DNA of 64,000 bases from Thermococcus stetteri (GTDB taxonomy: Archaea; Methanobacteriota_B; Thermococci; Thermococcales; Thermococcaceae). Where the stretch lies: positions 186,001 through 250,000 of the forward strand of contig NZ_JAGGKB010000001.1 in NCBI RefSeq assembly GCF_017873335.1, in the 5' to 3' direction. The notes under the pieces are model-generated. The model was not told the DNA's origin, made no database searches, and was given only the letters and a program-made list of their open reading frames with translations. Made by a program: the position numbers and the translations under genes. This document shows, piece by piece, positions 47,322 through 56,158 of this stretch (within the stretch, counting starts at the first letter, position 1; every line of letters starts with the position of its first letter).

Positions 47322-47378
47322 CGTCAGGGCCAGTCCTCGTCATCACGAAAGTTCGGTGCAATTCGCTGTCATCATCCG
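47322..47378 (-). ncRNA. C/D-box guide sRNA, upstream member of a pair
   Basis: Minus strand: C box ATGATGA (47369-47375), 12-nt guide CAGCGAATTGCA, D' CCGA (47353-47356), 7-nt spacer, C' TGATGA (47340-47345), guide CGAGGACTGGCC, D CTGA (47324-47327). It begins 10 bases after the stop of the ribbon-helix-helix/coiled-coil gene, on the same strand as the HEPN-MNT module. Confidence 0.85.
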
Positions 47379-47385
47379 CATGGGA

Positions 47386-47781
47386 TCATCTCATGTAGTA
47401 GGATATAAGCTTTCTCAGCTCCGGGTCCCGCCTCAGCGGGAGCTTGAGGAAGCGCCTAAGCTGGTTGTTCTCGGCTATGAGGCTTGATACTTCCCTGGCT
47501 AAAATCCGGTTGTCCTCGCTCAGCCCGTAGGCCTTAAAGCGGAGCGGCGCGTACTCGCTCTCCATCTTCCAGACGCTCTCCTCAAGCTCCCTCACTTTAA
47601 CCTCGAGTTCCTCAAGCTCCCCCGAGCTCTCCCTGAACTCTCCGGTTAGAGCAATCTCGATGACCCTCTCTGGAGAAACACCGTAGCGCTCGCTCAGCCT
47701 CTCTATCTCACTCCGTATTTCGTCGGAAAGCTTGACCTTCACCTTCCCAAGGCCCTTTTCAGGTTTGATGATGAGCTTCAT
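47386..47781 (-). CDS. Ribbon-helix-helix-like protein with coiled coil
   Basis: 131 residues. The first 45 resemble an RHH DNA-binding unit (GKVKVKLSDEIRSEIERLSERYGVSPERVIEIAL), followed by a coiled coil (ELEELEVKVRELEESVWKMESE) and a second helical segment (LAREVSSLIAENNQLRRFL). It overlaps the end of the HEPN gene by 4 bases, so it is a third gene of the toxin-antitoxin cluster. No known name; it could be a second regulator or a cofactor. Confidence 0.65.
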   Translation of the reverse strand: MKLIIKPEKGLGKVKVKLSDEIRSEIERLSERYGVSPERVIEIALTGEFRESSGELEELEVKVRELEESVWKMESEYAPLRFKAYGLSEDNRILAREVSSLIAENNQLRRFLKLPLRRDPELRKLISYYMR

Positions 47782-48215
47782 GGTCCCACCTCGATAAGGG
47801 ATTTTATGACCCCGATAAACTCTTCGGCGATTTTCAGGGCCTCCTCAACTTCCTTGGGCTCAGGAGTATACGAAACATCGTACTGGTCTTCATGCCTGAG
47901 CTCTCTCATCCTGTCGAGGAGCTCCACCCAGTGCTCCTCGAGCTTTCCTGTTTTAACGTAGAACTCCTCGAGATACCTTGCAACGCAGTAGTGGCTTTTC
48001 TCCCTCCAGCCATCGCGGAAAAGCACTGCTCTGGCAACATGGAACATGGCAAGGTACGATGCCATGAGGGAAGTCCTGTACGAGCCGAACTTCTCGTTTT
48101 TCCTGGCTTCCTTCAGCCACTCTTCGGCCCGTTTAATGCTCAGCAACGCCTTCTCTTTGGATGGAGGCACTCTTCTCAGCAGGCCCCGCTCTAAGCAGAG
48201 GTTGAAGTCTGTCAA
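47778..48215 (-). CDS. HEPN domain protein, probable toxin RNase
   Basis: About 146 residues. HEPN helices: LSIKRAEEWLKEARKN, SYRTSLMASYLAMFHVARAVLF, and the catalytic region MRELRHEDQYDVSYTP (the R-H-x-x-x-Y variant of R-x4-6-H). HEPN toxins cut RNA and are held by an MNT partner. It overlaps the MNT gene by about 83 bases. TTG at 48215 follows GGGGTGA; GTG at 48224 is possible. Toxin activity is inferred from the pairing. Confidence 0.8.
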   Translation of the reverse strand: MTDFNLCLERGLLRRVPPSKEKALLSIKRAEEWLKEARKNEKFGSYRTSLMASYLAMFHVARAVLFRDGWREKSHYCVARYLEEFYVKTGKLEEHWVELLDRMRELRHEDQYDVSYTPEPKEVEEALKIAEEFIGVIKSLIEVGP

Positions 48216-48741
48216 GCCGCTCACCCCATATGACCATCGAACCGTAGACGAGGGAGTAGTAAAAGATTGGATCTTCCTTCTGAAGCCTGGAAATCCTTGA
48301 TGGCGTTAAAACAATCAAATCTGCATCTCTCCCCGTTAGCTCAGATATTCTTTTTTTTAGCCTCGCGGACTTTATTAGTTCCTCCCGCTTTGCGAACACC
48401 CAGACGTCAATGTCGCTGTCTTCCCGGTTTTCTCCAGAGGCAAAGCTCCCGTAAATACCAAGTGCCAATATCCAGTCCTCTTTAAGTCCTTTGAGCTTCT
48501 CCGAGAGCACTATGAAATTTAAAAACCTCTTAAGCTCCCGCGTTTTTGGAGAGTCAATGATATGGAACTTTCTCCCTTTTTTAACGGCAATTCCGTGTTT
48601 TAAGAGAAGGTGGAGAGTCTTTGAAACCAGCCCTTTGCTGACTCCGAGTTTTCTCGAGACTTCCTCTACCCCAACGGCATTTTTCTGCAGAACTTCTTCA
48701 AGGATTTTCACGCGTTCTGGTGTCGAGAGGAGCTCATGCAT
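48133..48741 (-). CDS. MNT nucleotidyltransferase with N-terminal winged helix, antitoxin
   Basis: 202 residues. The first 70 form a winged helix (RVKILEEVLQKNAVGVEEVS, GVSKGLVSKTLHLLLKHGI). Then comes the minimal nucleotidyltransferase core with GSFASGE and DSDIDVWVF (metal Asp pair) and DADLIVLT. In known pairs MNT antitoxins AMPylate the HEPN toxin to silence it. The winged helix suggests self-regulation through the upstream palindromes. ATG at 48741 after GAGGTATTATT; long overlap with HEPN supports coupling. Confidence 0.85.
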   Translation of the reverse strand: MHELLSTPERVKILEEVLQKNAVGVEEVSRKLGVSKGLVSKTLHLLLKHGIAVKKGRKFHIIDSPKTRELKRFLNFIVLSEKLKGLKEDWILALGIYGSFASGENREDSDIDVWVFAKREELIKSARLKKRISELTGRDADLIVLTPSRISRLQKEDPIFYYSLVYGSMVIWGERLDRLQPLLRAGPAEKSASIQREGVAEH

Positions 48742-48754
48742 AATAATACCTCTC

Positions 48755-48815
48755 GTTCATGATTTATGAACTTTTCGTTCACGTCTCATGAACGATTCGT
48801 TCACGTTTTGTGAAC
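48755..48815. promoter_or_regulatory. Triple operator: three 17-bp palindromes at 22-bp spacing
   Basis: GTTCA-N7-TGAAC occurs three times: 48755-48771, 48777-48793 and 48799-48815, with 5-base spacers, so the sites repeat every 22 bp, two helix turns. The first overlaps the TATA-like CATAAATC (minus strand) about 25 bp before the MNT start; the third covers the stop of the upstream coiled-coil gene. Confidence 0.75.
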
Positions 48816-49118
48816 TTTCCTCTCCTCAAGCTCTTTTCTCAGCCTCTCGTTCTCCTCTTTAAGCTCCTCCTTGAGGGCGATGAGCTTGTCCTTATCAACA
48901 ACGGCCTTCTCGTAGTACTCTTTGATCTCCCCGAACTTTCTTTCAATCTCATCGAACTTCTCCTGGAGCTTTTCAAGCTTTTCGCGGAGGTAATCCTCCC
49001 TCTCCGCTCGCAGGGTCTCCTCTGTCTTCGCGAGGTTCTCTCGAAGGAGTCCCTCAACATCTTGCCCTTTTAGGGCCTTGAACTTCTCTTTGGATAAAAC
49101 TACAACAATCTCGTTCAT
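48801..49118 (-). CDS. Coiled-coil protein, unknown function
   Basis: 105 residues, after about 25 residues a long heptad-like coiled coil (YLREKLEKLQEKFDEIERKF and EELKEENERLRKELEE). The start overlaps the stop of the glycosylase gene by 4 bases. Its last codons form part of the triple operator of the MNT-HEPN genes. No family is recognised. Confidence 0.65.
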   Translation of the reverse strand: MNEIVVVLSKEKFKALKGQDVEGLLRENLAKTEETLRAEREDYLREKLEKLQEKFDEIERKFGEIKEYYEKAVVDKDKLIALKEELKEENERLRKELEERKVHKT

Positions 49119-49954
49119 TTTCTTCTCCTCTCCAGCTCAGTCTTCCTGTCGTAGCAGGTTATGTAAAAGGCCAGCAGGCCCTTCCACTTCCCGTACGGCT
49201 CGAGGACTTCTCTAACATCTTTCTCCTTAATCTCCTTCACACTCTTCCCGAATATCTTCGCTATCCCCCGCCTCAGCCCGAGGTCTCCAGCTGGATACGT
49301 GTTCTTCCTAAGCCCATAGGCGAGGAAGAGCTCCGCCGTCCACTTCCCTATCCCGCGGAAGCCCGTTAGGTACTTTATGGCCTCTTTCTCGTCCATTTCC
49401 CAGAGGTCGAGCTTCAGCTCGCCCTTCAGGTAGAGCTCCGTGAGGGACTTAATGTAACCTGCCCTATAGCCGAGCTTCGCCCTTTTAAGCTCGTCGAGGG
49501 TTAGAGAGGCTACCTTCTCGGCCGTGGGAAAGACGTAGACGTCCCCAACTTTTTCGCCGGCAATCTCCACAAGGTTCTTTATCGTCCTCTGGGCGAACTC
49601 GAAGTTCACCTGCTGTTGCGCTATCACCTCAACTAGAGCTTGGTATGGTGAGGGAGCCGCTGGGACGGTAAGGCCTCTGAACTCCTCGATAAGAAATGAA
49701 AACGGCAAGTCGCTGATCTCCGAGTAGAAGGAATCGAGGTCTGTATCGAGGCCGAGAATGAAGGAGAGCTTTTTCTTGGCTTCTTTTCTCTCGCGCCTGC
49801 TCCATGTCTCTGAAAAGAGGAAATCTCCATCGTAGGTGACAACCCCCCTCTCGCCGCTGGAAAGACGGAGGGCCTGATGGAAGGTATCCCCCTCGAGCTT
49901 CCAGGTGCCGTTCTTTATCATTTCGTGGGCGGTCTTTTTGATATCAACAGCCAT
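49115..49954 (-). CDS. HhH-GPD DNA glycosylase (AlkA-like)
   Basis: 279 residues. The helix-hairpin-helix is LTGFRGIGKWTAELFLAYGL with the catalytic Asp in YPAGDLGLRRG. Upstream is the typical VEVIAQQQVNFEFAQRTI. It removes alkylated bases and starts base-excision repair. Starts: ATG 49954 overlaps the preceding gene by 37 bases and matches, from memory, Pyrococcus homologues; ATG 49921 would form an ATGA overlap. Confidence 0.9.
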   Translation of the reverse strand: MAVDIKKTAHEMIKNGTWKLEGDTFHQALRLSSGERGVVTYDGDFLFSETWSRRERKEAKKKLSFILGLDTDLDSFYSEISDLPFSFLIEEFRGLTVPAAPSPYQALVEVIAQQQVNFEFAQRTIKNLVEIAGEKVGDVYVFPTAEKVASLTLDELKRAKLGYRAGYIKSLTELYLKGELKLDLWEMDEKEAIKYLTGFRGIGKWTAELFLAYGLRKNTYPAGDLGLRRGIAKIFGKSVKEIKEKDVREVLEPYGKWKGLLAFYITCYDRKTELERRRK

Positions 49955-50232
49955 CGATCGAGCTTTACAGGGTTCCTCTTTATATCCCTTAGGGTCATTA
50001 CCCAAAGCCTTCGTCCATCAGCAGAGCGCTTTATCTCAAGTTCTCCAATCTCTTCGAGGAATATCATTGCATCTTTGATGTGATTGGGGTTTACGCCAAA
50101 TTCACTGCGAAGGAACTCCCAGTAGGGTTCTCTCGTTGAGAAGCGTGCCGCCTCTCTGACGAGTGCCCAGGCAACTTCCCTCCTCTCGTTCCCCCTTGCG
50201 ACTTTGAACTTCTTCACAAGATCCTTCAGCAT
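49918..50232 (-). CDS. Winged-helix-like small protein
   Basis: 104 residues. The pattern REVAWALVREAARFSTRE, then FGVNPNHIKDAMIFLEEIGELEIKRSADGRRLWVM looks like a winged helix with a beta-hairpin wing. No named family. First gene of the minus-strand group ending with the MNT-HEPN genes; it overlaps the glycosylase gene. A CCGTATATAGG element lies upstream near 50255. Confidence 0.65.
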   Translation of the reverse strand: MLKDLVKKFKVARGNERREVAWALVREAARFSTREPYWEFLRSEFGVNPNHIKDAMIFLEEIGELEIKRSADGRRLWVMTLRDIKRNPVKLDRWLLISKRPPTK

Positions 50233-50326
50233 GGATAAGAATAGCCTAAACCCGTATATAGGCGTTTCCTTCCTTACCCTTCAGTTCAGACAAAAGCTTT
50301 AAACCATAAAGTTATATTGGGTATTG

Positions 50327-51670
50327 ATGATGTCTATGGATCGAAGAATCTTGATTGCAATAATCCTGTTCGCACTCCTGCTGGCGCCCTCCGTGAGCGC
50401 GGAGAAGAGGGTGGTCTACGTAGGGACTATCGAGGGCACAATAACCCAGTACACTGCCGATCAGTTTGAGAGCTATATAAACACCGCCGAGGAAAACCAT
50501 GCCGAGGCCCTTATCATCGAGTTGAATACCCCCGGCGGTCAGGGAGACGCGATGATGCGCATAGTCTCCCTTATCCAGAACTCCACAGTGCCAGTTATAA
50601 TCTACGTCTACCCAAGGGGCGCCATAGCGGCTTCGGCTGGCACGTACATAGCGATGGCCTCCCACCTGATAGCAATGGCCCCCGGAACCAGCATCGGGGC
50701 GTGCGAGCCAATCATGGGCTACTCAGCCAACGGGAGCATAGTAAGGGCACCCGAGAAAATCAGAAACTTCTACGCCGCCTACATGCGCTCCCTCGCCAAA
50801 GCGAGCGGGAGAAACGAGACGGCCGCAGTTAAGTTCGTCCTCGAGGATCTGAGCCTTACTCCGGAGGAAGCCTTGAAGGCCCACGTTATTGAAGTCATGG
50901 CAAACGACGTTCCAGACCTTCTCAACAAGGCCAACGGGATGAAGACAAAAGTCCCGGTGGCTGAGAAAGGGTATGTGATATTCAACTTCACCAACGTGGA
51001 AGTGAAAAGACTTAACCCTTCCTTAAGCTACCAGATAGTCACCTTCCTTGCGAATCCGGGAATAGCGTACATCCTCTTAACGGTTGGAATGCTTGGGTTG
51101 GTCTTTGGCTTTCTTACACCCGGCTGGCACGTTCCCGAGACCCTTGGGGCGATACTGCTCGTCCTCGGAGTTATTGGTATGGGGTACTTCGGCTACGATG
51201 CCGCTGGCCTCGTTCTCATGATACTAGGAGTGATATTCTTCATAGCGGAGGCACTGACTCCAACGTTTGGCCTCTTCACGATAGCCGGTCTGGTCAGCTT
51301 CATACTGGGAGGTTTGATAATGTTTGGGAAAGGCGGTGGAATATACCTAGTTAACAGTGAAACATTCTCCAGTCTAAGAACGATTATACTCGTAACCGGA
51401 ATCCTACTGGCATTGTTCTTCCTCTTTGGAATGGCCGCAGTGATTAGGGCACACCGCAGAAAGCCAGAGACCGGCAGGGAGGAGATGATAGGTGCCATTG
51501 GCAAAGTTGTTGAAGACCTCGACCCCGAGGGCCTCATAAAGGTTCGTGGGGAACTATGGAAAGCCGTCTCTGCCGATGGAAGCACTATAAAGGTCGGGGA
51601 GAAGGTAAGGGTCGTTAGGATGGACGGTCTGACGCTTATAGTTGAAAAGGTGGACAGAAAGGAGGTATGA
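50327..51670 (+). CDS. NfeD-family membrane serine protease (PH1510-like)
   Basis: 447 residues. Signal peptide (ILIAIILFALLLAPSVSA), a ClpP-like protease domain with NTPGGQG and the nucleophile Ser in AAASAGTYIAMA-type context (IAASAGTY), a catalytic-type Lys near AYMRSLAK, several membrane segments, and a C-terminal OB fold of the NfeD type (VVEDLDPEGLIKVRGELWKA). The P. horikoshii relative cleaves the C terminus of its stomatin partner, which is the next gene. TATA CTTTAAAC about 27 bp before 50327 suggests a leaderless mRNA; ATG 50330 and 50336 are also possible. Confidence 0.92.
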   Translation: MMSMDRRILIAIILFALLLAPSVSAEKRVVYVGTIEGTITQYTADQFESYINTAEENHAEALIIELNTPGGQGDAMMRIVSLIQNSTVPVIIYVYPRGAIAASAGTYIAMASHLIAMAPGTSIGACEPIMGYSANGSIVRAPEKIRNFYAAYMRSLAKASGRNETAAVKFVLEDLSLTPEEALKAHVIEVMANDVPDLLNKANGMKTKVPVAEKGYVIFNFTNVEVKRLNPSLSYQIVTFLANPGIAYILLTVGMLGLVFGFLTPGWHVPETLGAILLVLGVIGMGYFGYDAAGLVLMILGVIFFIAEALTPTFGLFTIAGLVSFILGGLIMFGKGGGIYLVNSETFSSLRTIILVTGILLALFFLFGMAAVIRAHRRKPETGREEMIGAIGKVVEDLDPEGLIKVRGELWKAVSADGSTIKVGEKVRVVRMDGLTLIVEKVDRKEV

Positions 51671-51676
51671 TGTCCG

Positions 51677-52477
51677 ATGGCGGGTGTTAGCACCGTGGTT
51701 TTGGCCATAGTATTGCTCTTTGTTTTGATTTTTCTGGCAAGCGCCATAAAGATAGTGAAGGAGTACGAGAGGGCAGTGATATTCAGGCTCGGTAGGGTCG
51801 TCGGTGCCAGAGGCCCGGGACTGTTCTTCATAATCCCAATATTCGAAAAGGCAGTGATAGTCGACCTCCGTACGAGGGTTCTCGACGTCCCGGTCCAGGA
51901 GACCATAACCAAGGACAACGTCCCGGTCAAGGTCAACGCCGTCGTTTACTTCCGCGTCGTCGATCCAGTTAAGGCGGTTACTCAGGTCGCCAACTACATA
52001 ATGGCCACCAGCCAGATAGCCCAGACGACGCTGAGGAGCGTCATCGGACAGGCTCACCTCGACGAGCTCCTCAGCGAGAGGGAGAAGCTCAACATGGAGC
52101 TCCAGAAGATCATCGACGAGGCCACCGACCCGTGGGGAATAAAGGTCTCGACGGTTGAGATAAAGGACGTCGAGCTCCCGGCCGGAATGCAGAGGGCGAT
52201 GGCAAAGCAGGCGGAGGCCGAGCGTGAGAGGAGGGCAAGGATTACTCTGGCAGAGGCAGAGAGGCAGGCCGCTGAGAAGCTGAGAGAAGCCGCTGAGATC
52301 ATCAGCGAGCACCCGATGGCCCTCCAGCTCAGGACTCTCCAGACGATCAGCGACGTCGCCAGCGACAAGAGCAACGTTATAGTACTGCCCCTCCCGATGG
52401 AGATGCTCAAGCTCTTCAAGAGCTTTGCCGATGCGGGGGAAGCCTTTAAGAAAAAGGTCGAAAAGGAGGCAGAATGA
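51677..52477 (+). CDS. Stomatin-like SPFH/band 7 protein
   Basis: 266 residues. One N-terminal membrane helix ([19 protein letters not shown]), the SPFH domain ([37 protein letters not shown]), a coiled coil ([20 protein letters not shown]) and a hydrophobic C-terminal segment ([12 protein letters not shown]) that fits the cleavage region of the partner protease. Likely forms oligomers in the membrane. It starts 6 bases after the NfeD protease gene. Confidence 0.93.
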   Translation: MAGVSTVVLAIVLLFVLIFLASAIKIVKEYERAVIFRLGRVVGARGPGLFFIIPIFEKAVIVDLRTRVLDVPVQETITKDNVPVKVNAVVYFRVVDPVKAVTQVANYIMATSQIAQTTLRSVIGQAHLDELLSEREKLNMELQKIIDEATDPWGIKVSTVEIKDVELPAGMQRAMAKQAEAERERRARITLAEAERQAAEKLREAAEIISEHPMALQLRTLQTISDVASDKSNVIVLPLPMEMLKLFKSFADAGEAFKKKVEKEAE

Positions 52478-52593
52478 CACCTTTCCTTTTGCTTTTCATT
52501 TCTACCGCAAAAGCTAAAAGGGAATTGTTCCATAATGGCCCAGTAGAAACTAGCTTAAAATCTAATGTATGATTTTGATCGGGGGTGCCGGCT

Positions 52594-53373
52594 TTGGAAG
52601 GTAGATCGATAGTTTTTGCCTCTGGAAAGGGTGGAACGGGTAAAACCACCACAGTTGCTAACTTGGGTGTAGCACTGGCGCAGTTCGGTAAGGAGGTTAT
52701 CCTCCTGGACGCTGATCTGACGATGGCAAACTTGAGCCTTGTCCTTGGAATGGAGGACATACCAGTAACACTGCACGATGTCCTTGCTGGTGAAGCAGAC
52801 CTTAGGGACGCAATATATGAGGGCCCGGCCGGTGTTAAGGTAATACCCGGTGGCCTCAGCCTCGAGAAGGTAAAGAAGGCCAAGCCCGAAAGGCTCAGGG
52901 AGCTTATGAGGGAGATAAGCCAGCTGGCCGACTTCGTGCTCATTGACGCTCCCGCGGGCCTTGAAATGACATCAGTTACAGCTCTCCTCATAGGCAAGGA
53001 GCTCATAGTCGTAACCAACCCTGAAATATCGGCGATTACGGATTCGCTTAAGACAAAACTGATAGCTGAGAAGCTTGGAACCCTTCCCCTCGGTGTCATC
53101 CTCAACAGAGTAACTAACGAAAAGACCGAGCTTACCAAGGACGAAATAGAGGCCATACTTGAGGTCCCTGTGCTGGCAATAATCCCAGAAGACCCGGAGG
53201 TTAAGCGTGCGAGTGCCTATGGTGTCCCACTCGTCATCAAGAACCCAACCAGCCCCGCTGCAATAGCCATCAAGCAGCTTGCTGCGAAGCTAGCGGGAAT
53301 TAAGTGGCAGCCACCCGAGCCTGAAAGCCCGATAAAGAGGGTCTTCAAGGCAATATTCGGGGGGAAGAGGTAA
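52594..53373 (+). CDS. minD: MinD-like ATPase (ParA family)
   Basis: 259 residues. Deviant Walker A SGKGGTGKTTTVANLG, Switch DADLTMANLSLVLG, and IDAPAGLEMTS. A cell-division or positioning ATPase that binds membrane as a dimer. TTG at 52594 after GGGGGTGCCGGC gives the MEGRSIVFASGKGG-type start that I recall from Thermococcus; a GTG at 52585 overlaps the ribosome site. Coupled by TAATG to a small membrane protein. Confidence 0.9.
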   Translation: MEGRSIVFASGKGGTGKTTTVANLGVALAQFGKEVILLDADLTMANLSLVLGMEDIPVTLHDVLAGEADLRDAIYEGPAGVKVIPGGLSLEKVKKAKPERLRELMREISQLADFVLIDAPAGLEMTSVTALLIGKELIVVTNPEISAITDSLKTKLIAEKLGTLPLGVILNRVTNEKTELTKDEIEAILEVPVLAIIPEDPEVKRASAYGVPLVIKNPTSPAAIAIKQLAAKLAGIKWQPPEPESPIKRVFKAIFGGKR

Positions 53374-53621
53374 TGAGCCAGGTTTTGCTTTATGTTTTAG
53401 TTGTCATCCTCCTAATCCTAGTGATAATCCTCACAATGCTGTACCTTTCAGCAAAGAAGAACCCCTACTACGTGGTCTATGACGAAGAGACGAAGACAGC
53501 ACTCACGCGCCGTGTCCTCAACCTCAAGGAGGAGCTGGAGGGCGAACTTGAGCAATTCGACGTCGAGGACTGGGAGAAGGCTCTTGAAGAGTCAATAGAC
53601 GAGGAAGTCAGGAACCTCTGA
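53373..53621 (+). CDS. Small single-pass membrane protein downstream of minD
   Basis: 82 residues. One strong N-terminal helix (VLLYVLVVILLILVIILTML), then a charged soluble part with YYVVYDEETKTALTRRVLNL and an acidic end. Its ATG is inside the minD stop (TAATG), so it is coupled and may act with MinD. No family known. Confidence 0.75.
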   Translation: MSQVLLYVLVVILLILVIILTMLYLSAKKNPYYVVYDEETKTALTRRVLNLKEELEGELEQFDVEDWEKALEESIDEEVRNL

Positions 53622-53708
53622 GCTTTTCTTCCCCTTATGTTATTAAACATTTTTGAGGCGTTAAATTTTAAAATCCTTTTCTAGAATCCCCTAATTGGGT
53701 GGGGCGCC

Positions 53709-53960
53709 ATGGTGGCCAAATTGGGATACAGAAACAAGCTTGTCGAAGTTAAAAACGGAATGGTGTATCTGTTCGATGGAAAGCTCTGGAGCGCCCCACT
53801 CGAGAGGGTCGTCGAGTACTACCTGCAGGGTCAGGGAGTTATTCCTGGACCCATTAGTGAGATCGCCAGCGATCTTTATCGGGTTCTTCTTGGAGAAAAC
53901 ATCATGAGGGAGATGACCGCTGACTCGGGTGACAAGTACGGCGAGACAACTGCTGGTTGA
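53709..53960 (+). CDS. Conserved-looking small protein, unknown function
   Basis: 83 residues: KLGYRNKLVEVKNGMVYLFDG, then KLWSAPLERVVEYYLQGQG, and a helical end. It follows a promoter region with GTTAAATTTTAAAATCC near 53663. No family recognised. Codon use is like the neighbours. Confidence 0.65.
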   Translation: MVAKLGYRNKLVEVKNGMVYLFDGKLWSAPLERVVEYYLQGQGVIPGPISEIASDLYRVLLGENIMREMTADSGDKYGETTAG

Positions 53961-54072
53961 TATACAGGAATAAGCCCCTTTTCGCGTTTTTTGATTGGGC
54001 TTTTTCTATGGGAATATTCAAAAATTTTAAGAACTGTTTTTCTTTAACATACCAATCCCAGGGGGTGGTAGA

Positions 54073-55584
54073 GTGAAAGCTGAGATCCGCATACTTGATA
54101 TGCTCAGCGGGAGATATACGGTTCTAATAAACGAGGAGGATGCCAAAGAAGCCAAGCTTCACCCAGACGACCTCGTCAAGCTGGAAACCGGAAAGAAAGC
54201 AGTCTTTGGAAGCGTTGCCCTCAGCAACCTCGTGGGAAAGGGGGAGGTTGGTATAAGCAGGGACATACTCGACCTACACAACCTCTCCGAAGGTGAAGTC
54301 GTAAACGTCATTCCAGCGGGAACCCCCGAGAGCGTCCGCTACATCAAGAAGAAGATGCATGGCGAGAAGCTGAGAAAGGTCGAGATAGAGGCAATAGTCC
54401 GGGACATCGTTGACAGGAAGCTCAGGGACATCGAAATAAGTTCTTTCGTCACCTCTCTTGAGATAAACGGCCTCGATATGGACGAGATAGCGGCATTAAC
54501 AATAGCTATGGCAGAAACTGGTGACATGCTCGACATAGACAGAAAGCCCATAATGGACGTCCACAGCATAGGTGGCGTCCCCGGAAACAAGACCAACATC
54601 CTCGTTGTCCCAATAGTTGCCGCCGCTGGGCTCACAATTCCAAAGACGAGCTCCAGGGCAATAACCAGTGCCGCTGGAACCGCCGACGTTGTGGAGGTCT
54701 TCGCAAACGTCAGCTTCTCCCTCGATGAGATAAAGCGTATCGTTGAGAAGGTGGGAGCCTGTCTGGTCTGGGGCGGTGCACTCAACCTCGCACCCGCTGA
54801 CGACATAACGATCAAATCCGAGCGCGCCCTCAGCATCGACCCCACAGGGTTAATGCTCGCCAGCATAATGTCGAAGAAGTACGCAATGGGCAGCCAGTAC
54901 GTTCTGATTGACATCCCAACCGGAAAGGGCATCAAAGTGGAGACCGTAGAGGAAGCGAGGAGCCTCGCAAGGGACTTCATAGAGCTCGGAAAGAGGCTCG
55001 GCCAGTACGTCGAGGTTGCGATAACCTACGGCGGCCAGCCGATAGGCCACACCGTCGGCCCTGCCCTTGAAGCAAGGGAGGCCCTCTCAGCCCTGATGAC
55101 GGGGAAGGGCCCGGGAAGCCTTATAGAGAAGGCCACAGGGCTGGCGGGAATACTCCTGGAAATGGGCGGAGTCGCGCCAGCTGGGACAGGAAAGAAGCTG
55201 GCAAGGGAGATCCTAGAGAGCGGCAAGGCCTGGGAAAAGATGAAGGAGATTATCGAGGCCCAGGGCGGCGACCCGAACATCAAGCCTGAGGAGATACCAA
55301 TCGGCGACAAGACCTACACCTTCACCGCCGCCACGAGCGGTTACGTTACCGCTATAGACAACAGGGCGATAACCGCCATAGCGAGGACCGCAGGAGCCCC
55401 AGAGGACAAGGGAGCCGGAATAGAGCTCTACGTCAAGGTCGGAGAGAAGGTCAAGGAAGGAGACCCGCTCTTCACGATACACGCCGAGCACGAGGCAAGG
55501 CTCGACCAGGCCATAGTTCTCGCCAGGAGAACCGAGCCGATAAGAATAGAAGGAATGGTCCTCCAGCGAATCGGCAACATCTGA
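54073..55584 (+). CDS. deoA: AMP phosphorylase
   Basis: 503 residues, the archaeal length (bacterial thymidine phosphorylases are near 440). The N-terminal domain of about 85 residues marks AMP phosphorylase. Motifs: [49 protein letters not shown], and [20 protein letters not shown]. With ribose-1,5-bisphosphate isomerase and type III RubisCO it feeds AMP ribose into central metabolism; those partners are not in the window. GTG start after GGGGGTGG. Confidence 0.95.
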   Translation: MKAEIRILDMLSGRYTVLINEEDAKEAKLHPDDLVKLETGKKAVFGSVALSNLVGKGEVGISRDILDLHNLSEGEVVNVIPAGTPESVRYIKKKMHGEKLRKVEIEAIVRDIVDRKLRDIEISSFVTSLEINGLDMDEIAALTIAMAETGDMLDIDRKPIMDVHSIGGVPGNKTNILVVPIVAAAGLTIPKTSSRAITSAAGTADVVEVFANVSFSLDEIKRIVEKVGACLVWGGALNLAPADDITIKSERALSIDPTGLMLASIMSKKYAMGSQYVLIDIPTGKGIKVETVEEARSLARDFIELGKRLGQYVEVAITYGGQPIGHTVGPALEAREALSALMTGKGPGSLIEKATGLAGILLEMGGVAPAGTGKKLAREILESGKAWEKMKEIIEAQGGDPNIKPEEIPIGDKTYTFTAATSGYVTAIDNRAITAIARTAGAPEDKGAGIELYVKVGEKVKEGDPLFTIHAEHEARLDQAIVLARRTEPIRIEGMVLQRIGNI

Positions 55585-56097
55585 TCACTTTTTGCATTCC
55601 TCTATCTTTTTCAGGAACTCCTCTCTGGTAAGGCACGGTTCGTTCCTCTTCAGCCTGACCGTTGCCACCTTGTAGTTGCCCTTTCCTGCGAAGCGGCAGA
55701 CTTTCTCTGGTTCGTCTATTAGCCTCGCAACTGCGAGTGTCTCTCCGTTGCATTCCACGTAGTCTATTACCGTGTCCCGGAAACCTGTAAAGATTATCAC
55801 GCACTTCCTGTTTGGATTCAGTGGGGCAAGGTCCTCGTCAATGGGTGGGAGTTCTTTGACGACGCAGTTTTCAGGGTATTTTCCGGCCTTCACAAGCTTA
55901 ATAATCTCGGGGACTTCTCCAGTTCTCTCAAACTTCTCAAGCTCTTCCCTCGGCACTTCAACGGGCTTCATTGAGTAGCAGAGAACTCTCTCATCGTGGT
56001 ACATGAAGTATGTCCCGTCTTTCAGGAACATGAAGGCTATCCTCTCCCTGAGTTTGTCAAAGATATACCCTGATTTGCTCTTCTTGACTGAGTACAT
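55585..56097 (-). CDS. Hypothetical protein
   Basis: 170 residues, no family recognised. Several scattered Cys (VLCYSMKP, ENCVVKELPP, RKCVIIF, VECNGETLA, KVCRFAGKG, EPCLTREE, EECKK) and a beta-rich middle. Start ATG 56097 after GGTGAAGAA; an upstream GTG at 56115 has no site. It is convergent with deoA, stop to stop. Confidence 0.65.
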   Translation of the reverse strand: MYSVKKSKSGYIFDKLRERIAFMFLKDGTYFMYHDERVLCYSMKPVEVPREELEKFERTGEVPEIIKLVKAGKYPENCVVKELPPIDEDLAPLNPNRKCVIIFTGFRDTVIDYVECNGETLAVARLIDEPEKVCRFAGKGNYKVATVRLKRNEPCLTREEFLKKIEECKK

Positions 56098-56158
56098 TTT
56101 CTTCACCGTGGGCACTTTCTATGGCCACTTATAGCATTTTCTGGCCAAAATATGTCCC

